Positions 8,445 through 16,808 of a DNA stretch of 64,000 nt are shown piece by piece; the stretch's first letter is position 1; the number at the start of each line of letters is the position of its first letter. Under the pieces are notes generated by a model. The model ran no database searches. It was given only the letters and a program-made list of their open reading frames with translations, and had not been told where the DNA came from. The stretch lies in assembly GCA_036397755.1 (NCBI GenBank), contig DASWII010000009.1, forward strand, positions 62,001 to 126,000. The letters run 5' to 3'. Position numbers and translations under genes: made by a program. Source of the stretch: CAMYLY01 sp036397755 (GTDB lineage Bacteria > Gemmatimonadota > Gemmatimonadetes > Gemmatimonadales > GWC2-71-9).

Positions 8445-9241
8445 GTTGGCGAGCCGGGCGGCAGCACGTCGCCCCGCAGCTTCACCTCGTCCCACAACGC
8501 ATCGAGCGTCTCGAGATCGGCGCTCCCCAGTGGAATGCCACGTGCCTCGGCGAGTGCCTCGAGCATGCGGAACCGGGTCTCGAACTTCACGTTGGCGCGT
8601 TCCAGCGCGCTGCGGGGATCCACGGCGAGCTTGCGAGCGAGATTGACCAACGCGAAGAGGGCGTCGCCGACCTCCTCCAGCACCCGCCCGTCCCCCTGCG
8701 CGATGGCGGTATCCAGTTCTTCGAGCTCCTCGGTGATCTTGCGGCGAGGCCCGGACGCGTCCGGCCAATCGAATCCGACGCCGGCCGCGCGTTCCTGCAG
8801 CCGCAACGCGTGCACCAACGCGGGGAGTCCGGGCGGGAGGCCGGCGAGGACACTGCGTCCCGACAGCGGCTCGCGGAGCTTGGTGCGTTCCCACGACTGC
8901 GGACCCGCCGCGGTGGCGGGCGCTTGATCGGGGAAGAGGTGGGGATGCCGACGCCACATCTTCTGCTCGACTGCCCGTGCGAGGTCCTCGGCGCCAAAGC
9001 GGCCGGCCTCCTCGGCGAGCACCACCTGAAAGGCGACGTGGAGGAGCACGTCCCCCAGTTCCACGAGGAGCGCACGATCGTCGTCTTGCCCGATGGCGTG
9101 GTCGAGTTCCATCACTTCTTCCACGAGGTACGGTCGGAGCGACGCGGGTGTCTGTGCCGCGTCCCAGGGGCAACGCGCGCGGAGATCGCGCACGAGGTCG
9201 ACGATGCGTCCAAGCGCTGATGGTTCTTGCATTTGCGTCAT
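8435..9241 (-). CDS. mazG: Nucleoside triphosphate pyrophosphohydrolase MazG
   Basis: House-cleaning all-alpha NTP pyrophosphatase that hydrolyses (d)NTPs to the monophosphate and PPi. The 268-residue protein has the two-domain MazG layout: 'CPWDAAQTPASLRPYLVEE' with EExxE and later ELGD metal-binding motifs, then a second repeat with 'GFDWPDASGPRRKITEELEE' and 'EEVGDALFALVN'. The ATG at 9241 is preferred; another ATG lies three codons in. The start region overlaps the divergent alr promoter, so the two genes probably share a compact control region. Confidence 0.94.
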   Translation of the reverse strand: MTQMQEPSALGRIVDLVRDLRARCPWDAAQTPASLRPYLVEEVMELDHAIGQDDDRALLVELGDVLLHVAFQVVLAEEAGRFGAEDLARAVEQKMWRRHPHLFPDQAPATAAGPQSWERTKLREPLSGRSVLAGLPPGLPALVHALRLQERAAGVGFDWPDASGPRRKITEELEELDTAIAQGDGRVLEEVGDALFALVNLARKLAVDPRSALERANVKFETRFRMLEALAEARGIPLGSADLETLDALWDEVKLRGDVLPPGSPTQG

Positions 9242-9255
9242 GTGGCCGGTACAAT
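9227..9255 (+). promoter_or_regulatory. Sigma70-type promoter of alr, inside the mazG start region
   Basis: TTGCAT (9227-9232), a 17-base spacer and TACAAT (9250-9255) on the plus strand. The alr GTG starts 13 bases after the end of the -10 box, so the 5' leader would be about five or six bases. The -35 box and spacer lie within the first codons of the divergent mazG gene, so RNA polymerase binding here could affect both directions. Confidence 0.7.
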
Positions 9256-9267
9256 ACCCGTCCTTTC

Positions 9268-10344
9268 GTGACGGTGTCAACGAGCCTGCCTGACCAACGC
9301 GCGTGGGTGGACGTCCACCTGGGCCACCTGCTTGCCAACGCCCGGACGATCCTGTCGGTCGCTCGTGGTGCCTCCCTGTTACCCATGGTGAAAGCCAACG
9401 CGTACGGGCTCGGTGCCGCCCGTGTGGCGGAAGCGCTCCAGACACTCGAGCCGTGGGGGCACGGCGTTGCGACGCTCGACGAGGGGGTCGAGCTCCGCCG
9501 GACGGTGGCTGAGTGGCCTATTCTGGTGTTCACGCCGGCGAGCGCCGATCTCCAGGACGCGTTCCGCGAGCACCGCCTGCGGGCGGTGCTCGAGCAGCCC
9601 GTCGTGGCGGCCACATGGGACGCGCCGTTTCATATCGAGGTGGATACCGGAATGGGCCGCTGCGGGGTGCGCTGGGACGATCGAGAGACGCTGGCGGCCT
9701 GCGCGATGCCGCAACTCGAAGGCGCGTTCACTCATTTCCACTCGGCGGACAAGGATCCGGAGAGCGTCGCGTTGCAGTGGAAGCGGTTTGCAACGGCGCT
9801 TGCCGCGCTGCCCGTCCGGCCGTCGCTGGTGCATGCAGCCAACAGCGCGGGCGCGTGGCGGCTGCAACGGCGCCTCGATCTCGTCCGACCCGGCATCTTT
9901 CTCTACGGGGGACGGCACGCGCCCGATCTGCCCGCGCCCCTGCCCGTGGCGCAGGTGCGAGCGCGTGTGGTCAGCTTGCGAGTGGTGCCCCCGGGTGACA
10001 GCGTGAGCTACGGCGGCGAGTGGACCGCCGAGCGCGAGACGACGGTGGCAACGCTGGGGATTGGATACGCGGACGGCGTTCCCCGTACCCTCGGTGGAAG
10101 TGGCGCGCACGTGCTGCTCGGTGGTCGGCCCCGCCCGATCATCGGCAGGGTGACCATGGACTTCATCATGGTCGCGCTCCAGCCGGACGACCGGGTGCGG
10201 CTGGGCGACGTCGCGACGGTGATAGGCCTGGAGGGTAGGGAGGCCATCACCTTGGACCAGTTCGCGGCGTGGGGGTCGACGAACAGTTACGAAGTTCTCA
10301 CGCGGCTCGGGAATCGCCTCCCGCGGCGGTACGACGACCCATGA
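9268..10344 (+). CDS. alr: Alanine racemase
   Basis: PLP-dependent enzyme converting L- to D-alanine for peptidoglycan in the cytoplasm. The 358-residue protein starts at GTG. It has the PLP lysine in 'VKANAYGLG' near residue 38, 'HIEVDTGMGRCGVRW', 'VRPGIFLYGG' and the catalytic tyrosine in 'SYGGEWTAER', with 'GRVTMDFIMV' near the end; length is typical. The reading frame is open further upstream but there it runs antisense through mazG and past the promoter. The stop overlaps deoB by four bases (ATGA). Confidence 0.95.
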   Translation: MTVSTSLPDQRAWVDVHLGHLLANARTILSVARGASLLPMVKANAYGLGAARVAEALQTLEPWGHGVATLDEGVELRRTVAEWPILVFTPASADLQDAFREHRLRAVLEQPVVAATWDAPFHIEVDTGMGRCGVRWDDRETLAACAMPQLEGAFTHFHSADKDPESVALQWKRFATALAALPVRPSLVHAANSAGAWRLQRRLDLVRPGIFLYGGRHAPDLPAPLPVAQVRARVVSLRVVPPGDSVSYGGEWTAERETTVATLGIGYADGVPRTLGGSGAHVLLGGRPRPIIGRVTMDFIMVALQPDDRVRLGDVATVIGLEGREAITLDQFAAWGSTNSYEVLTRLGNRLPRRYDDP

Positions 10345-11525
10345 CGGGCCGTGTCCGCGGGCGGGTGGCGCTGATCGTCCTCGATGGTGTCGGTATCGGC
10401 GACGCTCCCGATCAGCGCCGTTACGGTGATGCCGGCAGCGACACGTTGGGGAATGTGGCGCGGGCCGTGGGCGGGTTTCGGCTACCGTTCCTCGAGGCGT
10501 TGGGGCTCGGTTGCTGCCGGCCACTGCAGGGCGTGGCGTGCCGCGAGCCCGCGGCCGCGCACGGGGTCGCGCTGCCCGCCTCGGCGGGTAAGGACAGCAC
10601 GACCGGACACTGGGAGATGTGCGGCCTCCTGCTTCCGCGACCGTTTCCGACCTATGCGGAGGGGTTCCCCCCGGCGGTCGTGCAGGGGTTCGCCGAGCGC
10701 ACGGGGAGAGGCGTGTTGGGCAACGTCGTCGCGTCCGGTACCAGGATCATCGAGCAATACGCCGTGCAGCACCGCGCGACCGGCGATTGGATTCTGTACA
10801 CCTCGGCCGACAGCGTTTTCCAGGTGGCGGCGCATGAGGACACCGTGCCGCTCGAGGAGCTGTACCGAGCGTGCGAGGTAGCCCGCGACGAGGTCCTGGT
10901 CGGGGAGCACGCCGTCGCGCGTGTGATCGCCAGGCCGTTTTCCGGGCGACCCGGTACATTTCGGCGCACGGCGAACCGACGGGACTTTTCGATCGATCCG
11001 CCCGGTGCGACCTTGCTCGATCGGCTCGAGGCGCATGGCGTTCCTCGAGTGGGGGTGGGCAAGGTCGACGATCTGTTCGCTGGGCGGGGCATCCGGAGCA
11101 CCCATCCACCCGACAACGCGGCTGCCTACGACGCCATCGAGCGGGAGCTGGACCAGTTGGAGACAGGATTGCTGTTCGCGAACGTCATTGAGTTCGATCA
11201 ATCGTGGGGGCACCGTAACGACGTTGCGGGGTTCTACTCGGGGCTGGAGATGTTGGATCGGCGTCTCCAGGACCTCGTTGAGCGGTTGCGGGGTCCGGAT
11301 CTGATGATCCTCACCGCGGATCACGGGAACGACCCCACAACGGCGTCGACGGATCACTCGCGGGAGGCGGTACCGGTTCTCTGTGTCGGCCCGGAGATCC
11401 GGCCGGCGCCGTTGGGGGAGCGCGAGACCTTCGCGGACATCGGCGCGACGGTGGCCGACTATTTTGACTGTGCCTTGGATGCCGGTCGGTCGTTTCTTGG
11501 GGAGATCGCGCCCTGGACGGGTTGA
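10341..11525 (+). CDS. deoB: Phosphopentomutase
   Basis: Alkaline-phosphatase-superfamily enzyme interconverting (deoxy)ribose 1- and 5-phosphates in nucleoside salvage. The 394-residue protein carries the metal site 'VLDGVGIGDAPD', 'GKDSTTGHWEMCG', 'VGKVDDLFAGRGI' and 'LTADHGNDPTTASTDHSRE', all diagnostic of DeoB. The ATG overlaps the alr stop (ATGA), and the stop overlaps the TTG start of cytidine deaminase (TTGA). Pairing with cdd makes a small nucleoside-salvage module: Cdd feeds uridine, and DeoB handles the pentose 1-phosphate. Confidence 0.95.
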   Translation: MTGRVRGRVALIVLDGVGIGDAPDQRRYGDAGSDTLGNVARAVGGFRLPFLEALGLGCCRPLQGVACREPAAAHGVALPASAGKDSTTGHWEMCGLLLPRPFPTYAEGFPPAVVQGFAERTGRGVLGNVVASGTRIIEQYAVQHRATGDWILYTSADSVFQVAAHEDTVPLEELYRACEVARDEVLVGEHAVARVIARPFSGRPGTFRRTANRRDFSIDPPGATLLDRLEAHGVPRVGVGKVDDLFAGRGIRSTHPPDNAAAYDAIERELDQLETGLLFANVIEFDQSWGHRNDVAGFYSGLEMLDRRLQDLVERLRGPDLMILTADHGNDPTTASTDHSREAVPVLCVGPEIRPAPLGERETFADIGATVADYFDCALDAGRSFLGEIAPWTG

Positions 11526-11902
11526 TCCAGGCGGCACGGGATGCGCGGGGGCAGGCGTACGCGCCGTACAGCACGTTCCGCGTCGGTGCGGCGCTCGAGG
11601 CGGAGGACGGGCGCGTGTTTGTCGGCGCGAATGTCGAGAACGCCTCGTACGGTTTGACTATGTGTGCGGAGCGGGTGGCCGTGGGGGCCGCGGTGGCGGC
11701 GGGCGCGACCAGGTTTCGCCGGCTTGTCGTGGTCACCGACACCGCCAATCCTGTCCCTCCCTGCGGGGGGTGCCGCCAGGTGCTTGCGGAGTTTGGAGAC
11801 GGGCTCGTGGTGGAATCGGTGGGGAGGGAGGGAAGACAACGTTGGCGGATCGGAGAATTGTTGCCTGATGGTTTCGGACCACAAGATCTGGCAGGGAAGT
11901 AG
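11522..11902 (+). CDS. cdd: Cytidine deaminase
   Basis: Zinc enzyme deaminating (deoxy)cytidine to (deoxy)uridine. The 126-residue protein shows 'AYAPYSTFRVGAALE', the zinc and proton-shuttle motif CAE in 'NVENASYGLTMCAERVA', and the second zinc motif PCGGCRQ, with 'LLPDGFGP' at the C-terminus as in tetrameric Cdd. The only plausible start is TTG in a TTGA overlap with the deoB stop; no ATG or GTG lies close upstream in frame. Its last 35 bases overlap the next gene. Confidence 0.93.
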   Translation: MIQAARDARGQAYAPYSTFRVGAALEAEDGRVFVGANVENASYGLTMCAERVAVGAAVAAGATRFRRLVVVTDTANPVPPCGGCRQVLAEFGDGLVVESVGREGRQRWRIGELLPDGFGPQDLAGK

Positions 11903-13082
11903 CTCGCGCTGGCGGGCGGTGCGCCGTGGGGCGTGGATCGTGCTCGCGGTGGCGGCGTGCGTCGAGAGGATCACGGCGCCCGGCGCCTGTCCGGACTATT
12001 GCCCCGCCGAAGACATCGTGGCGATCGACACGGTGCTGACGTCCGTGGTGGTTGGTGACAGCTCGTTTCGAGGGTACCGCAATCAGTTCGCGGCGGGGTC
12101 GCTGCATCTGGTTCCCATTGGCACGCCCCACCAGGCCGTTGGTGTCGTGCGATTCTCGACGTTTCTTGCCCGCCTCGATGGCAATGGTGACACGGTCTTG
12201 GTGCAGGACTCGTTCGGACTCACCGTGACCGTGCGGCGGCGGGCGCCGGGCGCGACGGGCTTGGAGCTCGCGGTCTATCGCCTTCCCGATTGGGCGGACT
12301 CCACGGTCACGCTTACCCAGCTGCTTCCGTGGTTCGACGACAGCACGTTGCTCGCGGTAGCCGCGGTGCCGGACACCCTGTCGGATGGCCAGAACCTCCA
12401 TGTGACGATGGACTCGCTCGCGCTGCTTCCGGAGATCCGAGCCAGGCAGGCGCCGGTTCTGGGTCTGGCCCTGCGCGCGCCGGGCGAGACTTTCTTGAAC
12501 GTTGGATCGATCGAGGCGGCGAGTACCGCAACGCTGGCACGGTACGTCGAGTCCGATTCGACCAGCGCGATCGTGGACGGCGCGACGGCAACCTTCGATA
12601 CGTTTGTGATCGACGATCCGCCGGCGTTGACAGCCGACGTGTTGACGATCGGTGGTGTCCCATCGGCGCGCGCCGTGCTTCGCATGGACCTGCCCCGTTC
12701 CATCATCGATTCGGCCGAGATCTCGCGGGCGACACTGATTCTCGTGCCCAGTGAGCCTATCGACGGTGTCCTGTCCGACAGCATCGAGCTGCGTGCTGCA
12801 CCGGTCTTCACCGATGTCGGGCGAAAGTCGCCGGCCATCGATCAGCTGGCGACCCGGTTGGGCCAGCTTGCGTTGGATGCCGGATCGGCCGACTCGGTGT
12901 TTCTGGAGATCACCGAGATTCTCCGTCAGTGGCGCGTGGCGCCGGAGCTGCCCCGCACCCTCGTGCTGTGGGTAAGCCCGGAGGCGTCGGGCACGCTCCA
13001 GGTGCGGTTCTGGTCGAGCCAGGGCCTGAGCGCACCTGGTCTGCGGCTGACGTATATACCACCGGTGAGGTCGGGACAATGA
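11868..13082 (+). CDS. Predicted lipoprotein, possible DNRLRE-like C-terminal region
   Basis: A 404-residue protein with a basic N-terminus and hydrophobic segment ending in a lipobox (VLAVAAC), so probably a lipoprotein of the cell envelope. The rest is beta-rich and acidic. The C-terminal third ('SAEISRATLILVPSE', then 'ITEILRQWRV') resembles DNRLRE-type or TGF-propeptide-like surface domains, but I would not claim more. The ATG chosen gives the signal sequence and overlaps cdd by 35 bases. It overlaps the following outer-membrane barrel gene by four bases (ATGA), so the two are likely made together and may act together at the outer membrane. No known function. Confidence 0.55.
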   Translation: MVSDHKIWQGSSSRWRAVRRGAWIVLAVAACVERITAPGACPDYCPAEDIVAIDTVLTSVVVGDSSFRGYRNQFAAGSLHLVPIGTPHQAVGVVRFSTFLARLDGNGDTVLVQDSFGLTVTVRRRAPGATGLELAVYRLPDWADSTVTLTQLLPWFDDSTLLAVAAVPDTLSDGQNLHVTMDSLALLPEIRARQAPVLGLALRAPGETFLNVGSIEAASTATLARYVESDSTSAIVDGATATFDTFVIDDPPALTADVLTIGGVPSARAVLRMDLPRSIIDSAEISRATLILVPSEPIDGVLSDSIELRAAPVFTDVGRKSPAIDQLATRLGQLALDAGSADSVFLEITEILRQWRVAPELPRTLVLWVSPEASGTLQVRFWSSQGLSAPGLRLTYIPPVRSGQ

Positions 13083-14209
13083 GGATCGTTGCGGCAGTGT
13101 CATTGATGGCGATGACGTTCGCGCCGCTGGTGGAGGCGCAAACCTCGGTGTATGGCGTCTCGGGGTTGGGGTATCCGTCCAGTGCATGGAGCGCGCGCTC
13201 GCGTGCCCTGGGTGGCAGTACGGGGGTGTTGGACCAAACGTCCGCGGTGAATCCGGCCAGCGCGGCGGGGTTCCGCGTCCTCGGTATGTCGCTCGCGGGG
13301 GGTTCTCAATTCCGCAGCTACGAGATTGACGGAACTTCGGTCGAGGGACTGCGCTCCACCAGGATCTCGCTGGCCATTCTCGGGGGCCCGATGGGCGGGT
13401 CGCCGATCGCATTCTCGCTGAGCTTCGCGTCGTATCTCGATCGGACCTACGATGTTGCCACGACGGACACGATCGTGTTGCGCGGCGACAGCGTGGGTAT
13501 TGCGGACCGCCGCATTTCCGACGGCGGGATTGCCGACGTGCGTGGTGCGGTGGGGTGGTATCTGTCGGATCGACTGTGGATCGGTGCGGGGCTGCATCTG
13601 CTTTCCGGTTCCACCCGAGAGATTCAGGCCCGGACCTACGACACCGATCTCTATGCGAACATGATCCGAACGGGAGACATCGCGTACCGCGGCATCGGGT
13701 TTTCGGCGGGGGTCATGGCCTCGCCGGCGTCGTGGCTGCAGACCGGCGTGAGTGTTCGCGCGGCGGGAAGCCTGAGCGCGTCGACGCGCGCCGCCGACAT
13801 TGCGACCAGCCCCATGCCGCGAGAGATCAACTTCGGACTGACGCTGGCGCCCGCACGGACGGTCCGCGTGAGCGGTGCGGTTGCGCACCGCACGTGGTCT
13901 CGTGCATCCGGCGGCCTCTTCGCGCCGGGAGTACAGGCGTTCGACACCTGGGAAGTCGGCACGGGCGTCGAGCTGCCCCCCTTGGTCGGATCCGTCTTGC
14001 CGCTGCGGCTGGGATTCCGCTACACCCAGCTACCGTTCAGTCCGGCCACGGACCAGCCGCGGGAAATCGTGTTCGCGGGTGGAACAGGATTCGATTTCGC
14101 CGCCGGTCGGGCGACCATGGACCTGACCCTCGAGCGCGTCGCGCGCGACGGGGCGGGCGCGGCAGAACGGGCCTGGCAATGGCAGGTGGAGCTGCGCGTC
14201 CGCCCGTGA
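13079..14209 (+). CDS. Predicted outer-membrane beta-barrel protein
   Basis: A 376-residue protein with a signal peptide (cleavage likely after VEA, before QTSVYG). It then has alternating short amphipathic strands typical of a barrel, e.g. 'SLAILGGPMGGSPIAFSLSF' and 'LWIGAGLHLLSGS', and ends in a strand 'WQWQVELRVRP'. 'SARSRALGGSTGVLDQTSAVNPASAAG' resembles the N-terminal region of PorV/FadL-like proteins, where low-activity 'NPA' loops occur. It sits between the lipoprotein gene and mtaB, overlapping each by four bases. Transport or assembly role is unknown. Confidence 0.6.
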   Translation: MRIVAAVSLMAMTFAPLVEAQTSVYGVSGLGYPSSAWSARSRALGGSTGVLDQTSAVNPASAAGFRVLGMSLAGGSQFRSYEIDGTSVEGLRSTRISLAILGGPMGGSPIAFSLSFASYLDRTYDVATTDTIVLRGDSVGIADRRISDGGIADVRGAVGWYLSDRLWIGAGLHLLSGSTREIQARTYDTDLYANMIRTGDIAYRGIGFSAGVMASPASWLQTGVSVRAAGSLSASTRAADIATSPMPREINFGLTLAPARTVRVSGAVAHRTWSRASGGLFAPGVQAFDTWEVGTGVELPPLVGSVLPLRLGFRYTQLPFSPATDQPREIVFAGGTGFDFAAGRATMDLTLERVARDGAGAAERAWQWQVELRVRP

Positions 14210-15465
14210 AACGGGTTTTCATCCACACGTTCGGTTGTAAGGCTAACCAGTACGACAGCGAGGTCGTCCGTCAGGCCCTCGAGGGCGCGGGTGTGATGGT
14301 CACCGACGATCCCGCCGTTGCGGATGGCGCCGTAATCAATACCTGCACGGTGACCCACGTGAGTGAGACGAAGTTGCGCAGCTTCGTCCGCCGCGTTGCG
14401 CGCCGCGGGCCGCGGATCAAGACCGTGTTGATGGGTTGCGCGGCCGCGGTCGACCGCGGCGCCCTGCGCGCCCTGCCCGGGGTCGTCGATGTCGTGCCCG
14501 GTGCCGACCCTCGACCGGTACTCGCGGCGTTGGGCATTGGGGACGCGGCCGTCGATCCGATCCTGCGCGCCTGCACGTTCGGTACGCGGGCGTGGTTGAA
14601 GATCCAGGATGGCTGCGACGAACACTGCACGTTCTGTGCGACGCGGGTCGCCCGGGGTGGGAATCGATCCCGCCCGGTCGAGGAGATCGTCGAGGAAGCG
14701 CGCGCGCTGGCGGAGCGGCATGCGGAGATCGTGTTGACCGGCGTGCATATCGGGTCCTACGGGATAGACCGGCCTCCTTGGTCGTTGGGGCGGCTGGTGG
14801 AAATGCTGGTTGGGCGGGTGGAGACCGTGCGGTTCCGTCTGTCGTCGGTCGAGGCCACCGAGGTGTGCGAGCGGCTTGCCACCCTCATGCGTGACGCGCC
14901 GCGCCGGCTCGCTCCGCATGTGCACGCGCCGCTGCAGTCGGGGTCGGATCGGGTATTGCGTCGGATGGGCCGGCACTGGTACGACGCGGGGACCTACCGC
15001 AGGCGCGTCGAGCAGCTCGCGGCCGGTCTCCCGGTGATGGGGCTCGGCGCGGACGTGATTGTCGGGTTTCCGGACGAGCGCGCGGAAGACCATGAGGCGA
15101 CTGTCGCGCTCCTCCGAGCGCTGCCGTTCACCTACCTCCATGTGTTCCCGTATTCTCCGCGTCCCGATGCGCCGGCGCGCAGGCTCGGCGCCGTGGTATC
15201 GCCGGAAACGGTCGCCGATCGGTCGCGGCAACTGCGGACCATCGCGGCCACGCTCGAGGTGGAGCGCCGACGCGCCCGTGCGGGGGAGACGGCGGACGTG
15301 GTCGTGCTCACCCAGCGTGGGGGGTACGTCGAGGGCCTGACGGAGGACTATCTCACCGTCTATCTCCCCCCGGCGACCGACCTCCCAAAGCGGGCCCAGG
15401 CGGTACTCGCCGTCGACGAGTTGGGTCGGCTCCGCGCGACGATCCCCGGTGGAGCCGCCGCATGA
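14206..15465 (+). CDS. mtaB: tRNA (t6A37) methylthiotransferase MtaB-like
   Basis: Radical-SAM methylthiotransferase expected to convert t6A37 to ms2t6A37 in tRNAs reading ANN codons. The 419-residue protein has the N-terminal UPF0004 cysteines C11, C47 and C78 for one Fe-S cluster and the radical-SAM CxxxCxxC at C137, C141 and C144 for the second. 'HVHAPLQSGSDRVLRRMGR' and a C-terminal TRAM-like part follow. The opening 'HTFGCKANQYDSE' is the MtaB rather than MiaB form. It overlaps the preceding gene (GTGA) and miaB (ATGA), so the two tRNA-thiolation genes are coupled. Confidence 0.9.
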   Translation: MKRVFIHTFGCKANQYDSEVVRQALEGAGVMVTDDPAVADGAVINTCTVTHVSETKLRSFVRRVARRGPRIKTVLMGCAAAVDRGALRALPGVVDVVPGADPRPVLAALGIGDAAVDPILRACTFGTRAWLKIQDGCDEHCTFCATRVARGGNRSRPVEEIVEEARALAERHAEIVLTGVHIGSYGIDRPPWSLGRLVEMLVGRVETVRFRLSSVEATEVCERLATLMRDAPRRLAPHVHAPLQSGSDRVLRRMGRHWYDAGTYRRRVEQLAAGLPVMGLGADVIVGFPDERAEDHEATVALLRALPFTYLHVFPYSPRPDAPARRLGAVVSPETVADRSRQLRTIAATLEVERRRARAGETADVVVLTQRGGYVEGLTEDYLTVYLPPATDLPKRAQAVLAVDELGRLRATIPGGAAA

Positions 15466-16784
15466 AACGCGTCTATCTGGAGACGTACGGGTGCCAGATG
15501 AACGTGGCGGATTCGGAAACCGTCCTGGGCGTGCTCCGGACTGAGGGGTACGAGCGCGCCGACCTGCCCGAGCACGCGGACGTCCTGCTCGTGAACACGT
15601 GTGCTGTGCGGGAGAATGCGGAGCAACGCGTGATCGGGCGGATGGGTGAACTCAAACGTCACAAGCGCCCGGGCGTGGTGCTGGGTGTCCTTGGGTGTAT
15701 GGCCCAGCGCCTGGGCGCGCGTTTGCTGTCGCAAGTCCCCCAGGTCGATCTGGTGGTGGGGCCCGATGGGTATCGGGGTCTGCCCGACCTGATCGACCGG
15801 GCGACCCAGGGTGTGCGCGCCGCCGCAGTGGACTTCAAGAGTTGGGAGCACTACGAGGACATCCCAGCCGAGCGTACGGGGGGAGGTGCGAGCGCCTTCG
15901 TGACGGTGCAACGCGGCTGCGATTATCGGTGCACCTTCTGCGTTGTTCCGATGACACGCGGGCGCGAGCGGAGTCGCAGTTTGGACGACGTCGTCCGAGA
16001 GGTGCGGGCACTCGCCGGGAAGGGCGTTACCGAAGTGACGTTGCTCGGGCAGACGGTGAACAGCTACCGCGAAGGTGAGCACGATTTCGGTGATCTACTC
16101 CGCGCCGTCGGGGCCGTCGACGGCATCCGCCGCGTGCGCTTCACGAGCCCATATCCCACCGACTTCTCGGACGGGGTCATCGCGGCGATGGCGGAGGTCC
16201 CCGCCGTGTGCGAGCACGTGCACCTGCCGGTCCAAAGCGGCTCCACGGGCTTGCTCAGGCGCATGGGCCGCCGCTACACCAGAGAGGAATACCTCGGCTG
16301 CGTCGATCGTTTGCGCGCGGCCGTGCCGGACCTCGCGATCACGACCGACATCATTGTCGGGTTTCCGGGCGAGACCGATCAAGACTTCGAAGACACGATC
16401 GCGCTGGTCCGCGCCGTGGCGTACGACGACGCCTATACGTTCCGGTTCTCGCCTCGCGAAGGCACCGGAGCGCTGCGGCTCCCGGACCCCGTCCCCGACG
16501 ACGTGGCGGCGGAACGGCTCGATCGGCTCATCGAGGTGGTGCGGGACGGCGCCCGGCGGCGCAATGTGGGGCTGGTGGGACAGCAGTGTGAAGTGCTGGT
16601 GGAAAAGGTCGCGCGGCGGGGCGGGCTGTTGCAGACCCGTACGCGCACGAACAAGATCGTCCTGGTGGATGGACCGCGCGTGTGGATCGGCACCTACCTC
16701 ACCGTGCGTCTCACGGGAACCACGGGGGCCACGTTCACCGGAGTTCCCGATCGGCCGGTCCGCACCTTGGCTGTGGTGTTGTAA
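15462..16784 (+). CDS. miaB: tRNA-2-methylthio-N6-dimethylallyladenosine synthase MiaB
   Basis: Radical-SAM enzyme adding the 2-methylthio group to i6A37 in tRNAs reading UNN codons. The 440-residue protein begins 'YLETYGCQMNVADSE', the MiaB signature. The auxiliary-cluster cysteines are C11, C47 and C79, and the radical-SAM cysteines C153, C157 and C160 (GCDYRCTFC). 'HLPVQSGSTGLLRRMGR' and a C-terminal TRAM domain follow. The start overlaps the mtaB stop (ATGA). The substrate i6A needs MiaA, which is not in the window. Confidence 0.95.
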   Translation: MKRVYLETYGCQMNVADSETVLGVLRTEGYERADLPEHADVLLVNTCAVRENAEQRVIGRMGELKRHKRPGVVLGVLGCMAQRLGARLLSQVPQVDLVVGPDGYRGLPDLIDRATQGVRAAAVDFKSWEHYEDIPAERTGGGASAFVTVQRGCDYRCTFCVVPMTRGRERSRSLDDVVREVRALAGKGVTEVTLLGQTVNSYREGEHDFGDLLRAVGAVDGIRRVRFTSPYPTDFSDGVIAAMAEVPAVCEHVHLPVQSGSTGLLRRMGRRYTREEYLGCVDRLRAAVPDLAITTDIIVGFPGETDQDFEDTIALVRAVAYDDAYTFRFSPREGTGALRLPDPVPDDVAAERLDRLIEVVRDGARRRNVGLVGQQCEVLVEKVARRGGLLQTRTRTNKIVLVDGPRVWIGTYLTVRLTGTTGATFTGVPDRPVRTLAVVL

Positions 16785-16808
16785 CAGGCGCGATCGCCGG
16801 CGGGACGG

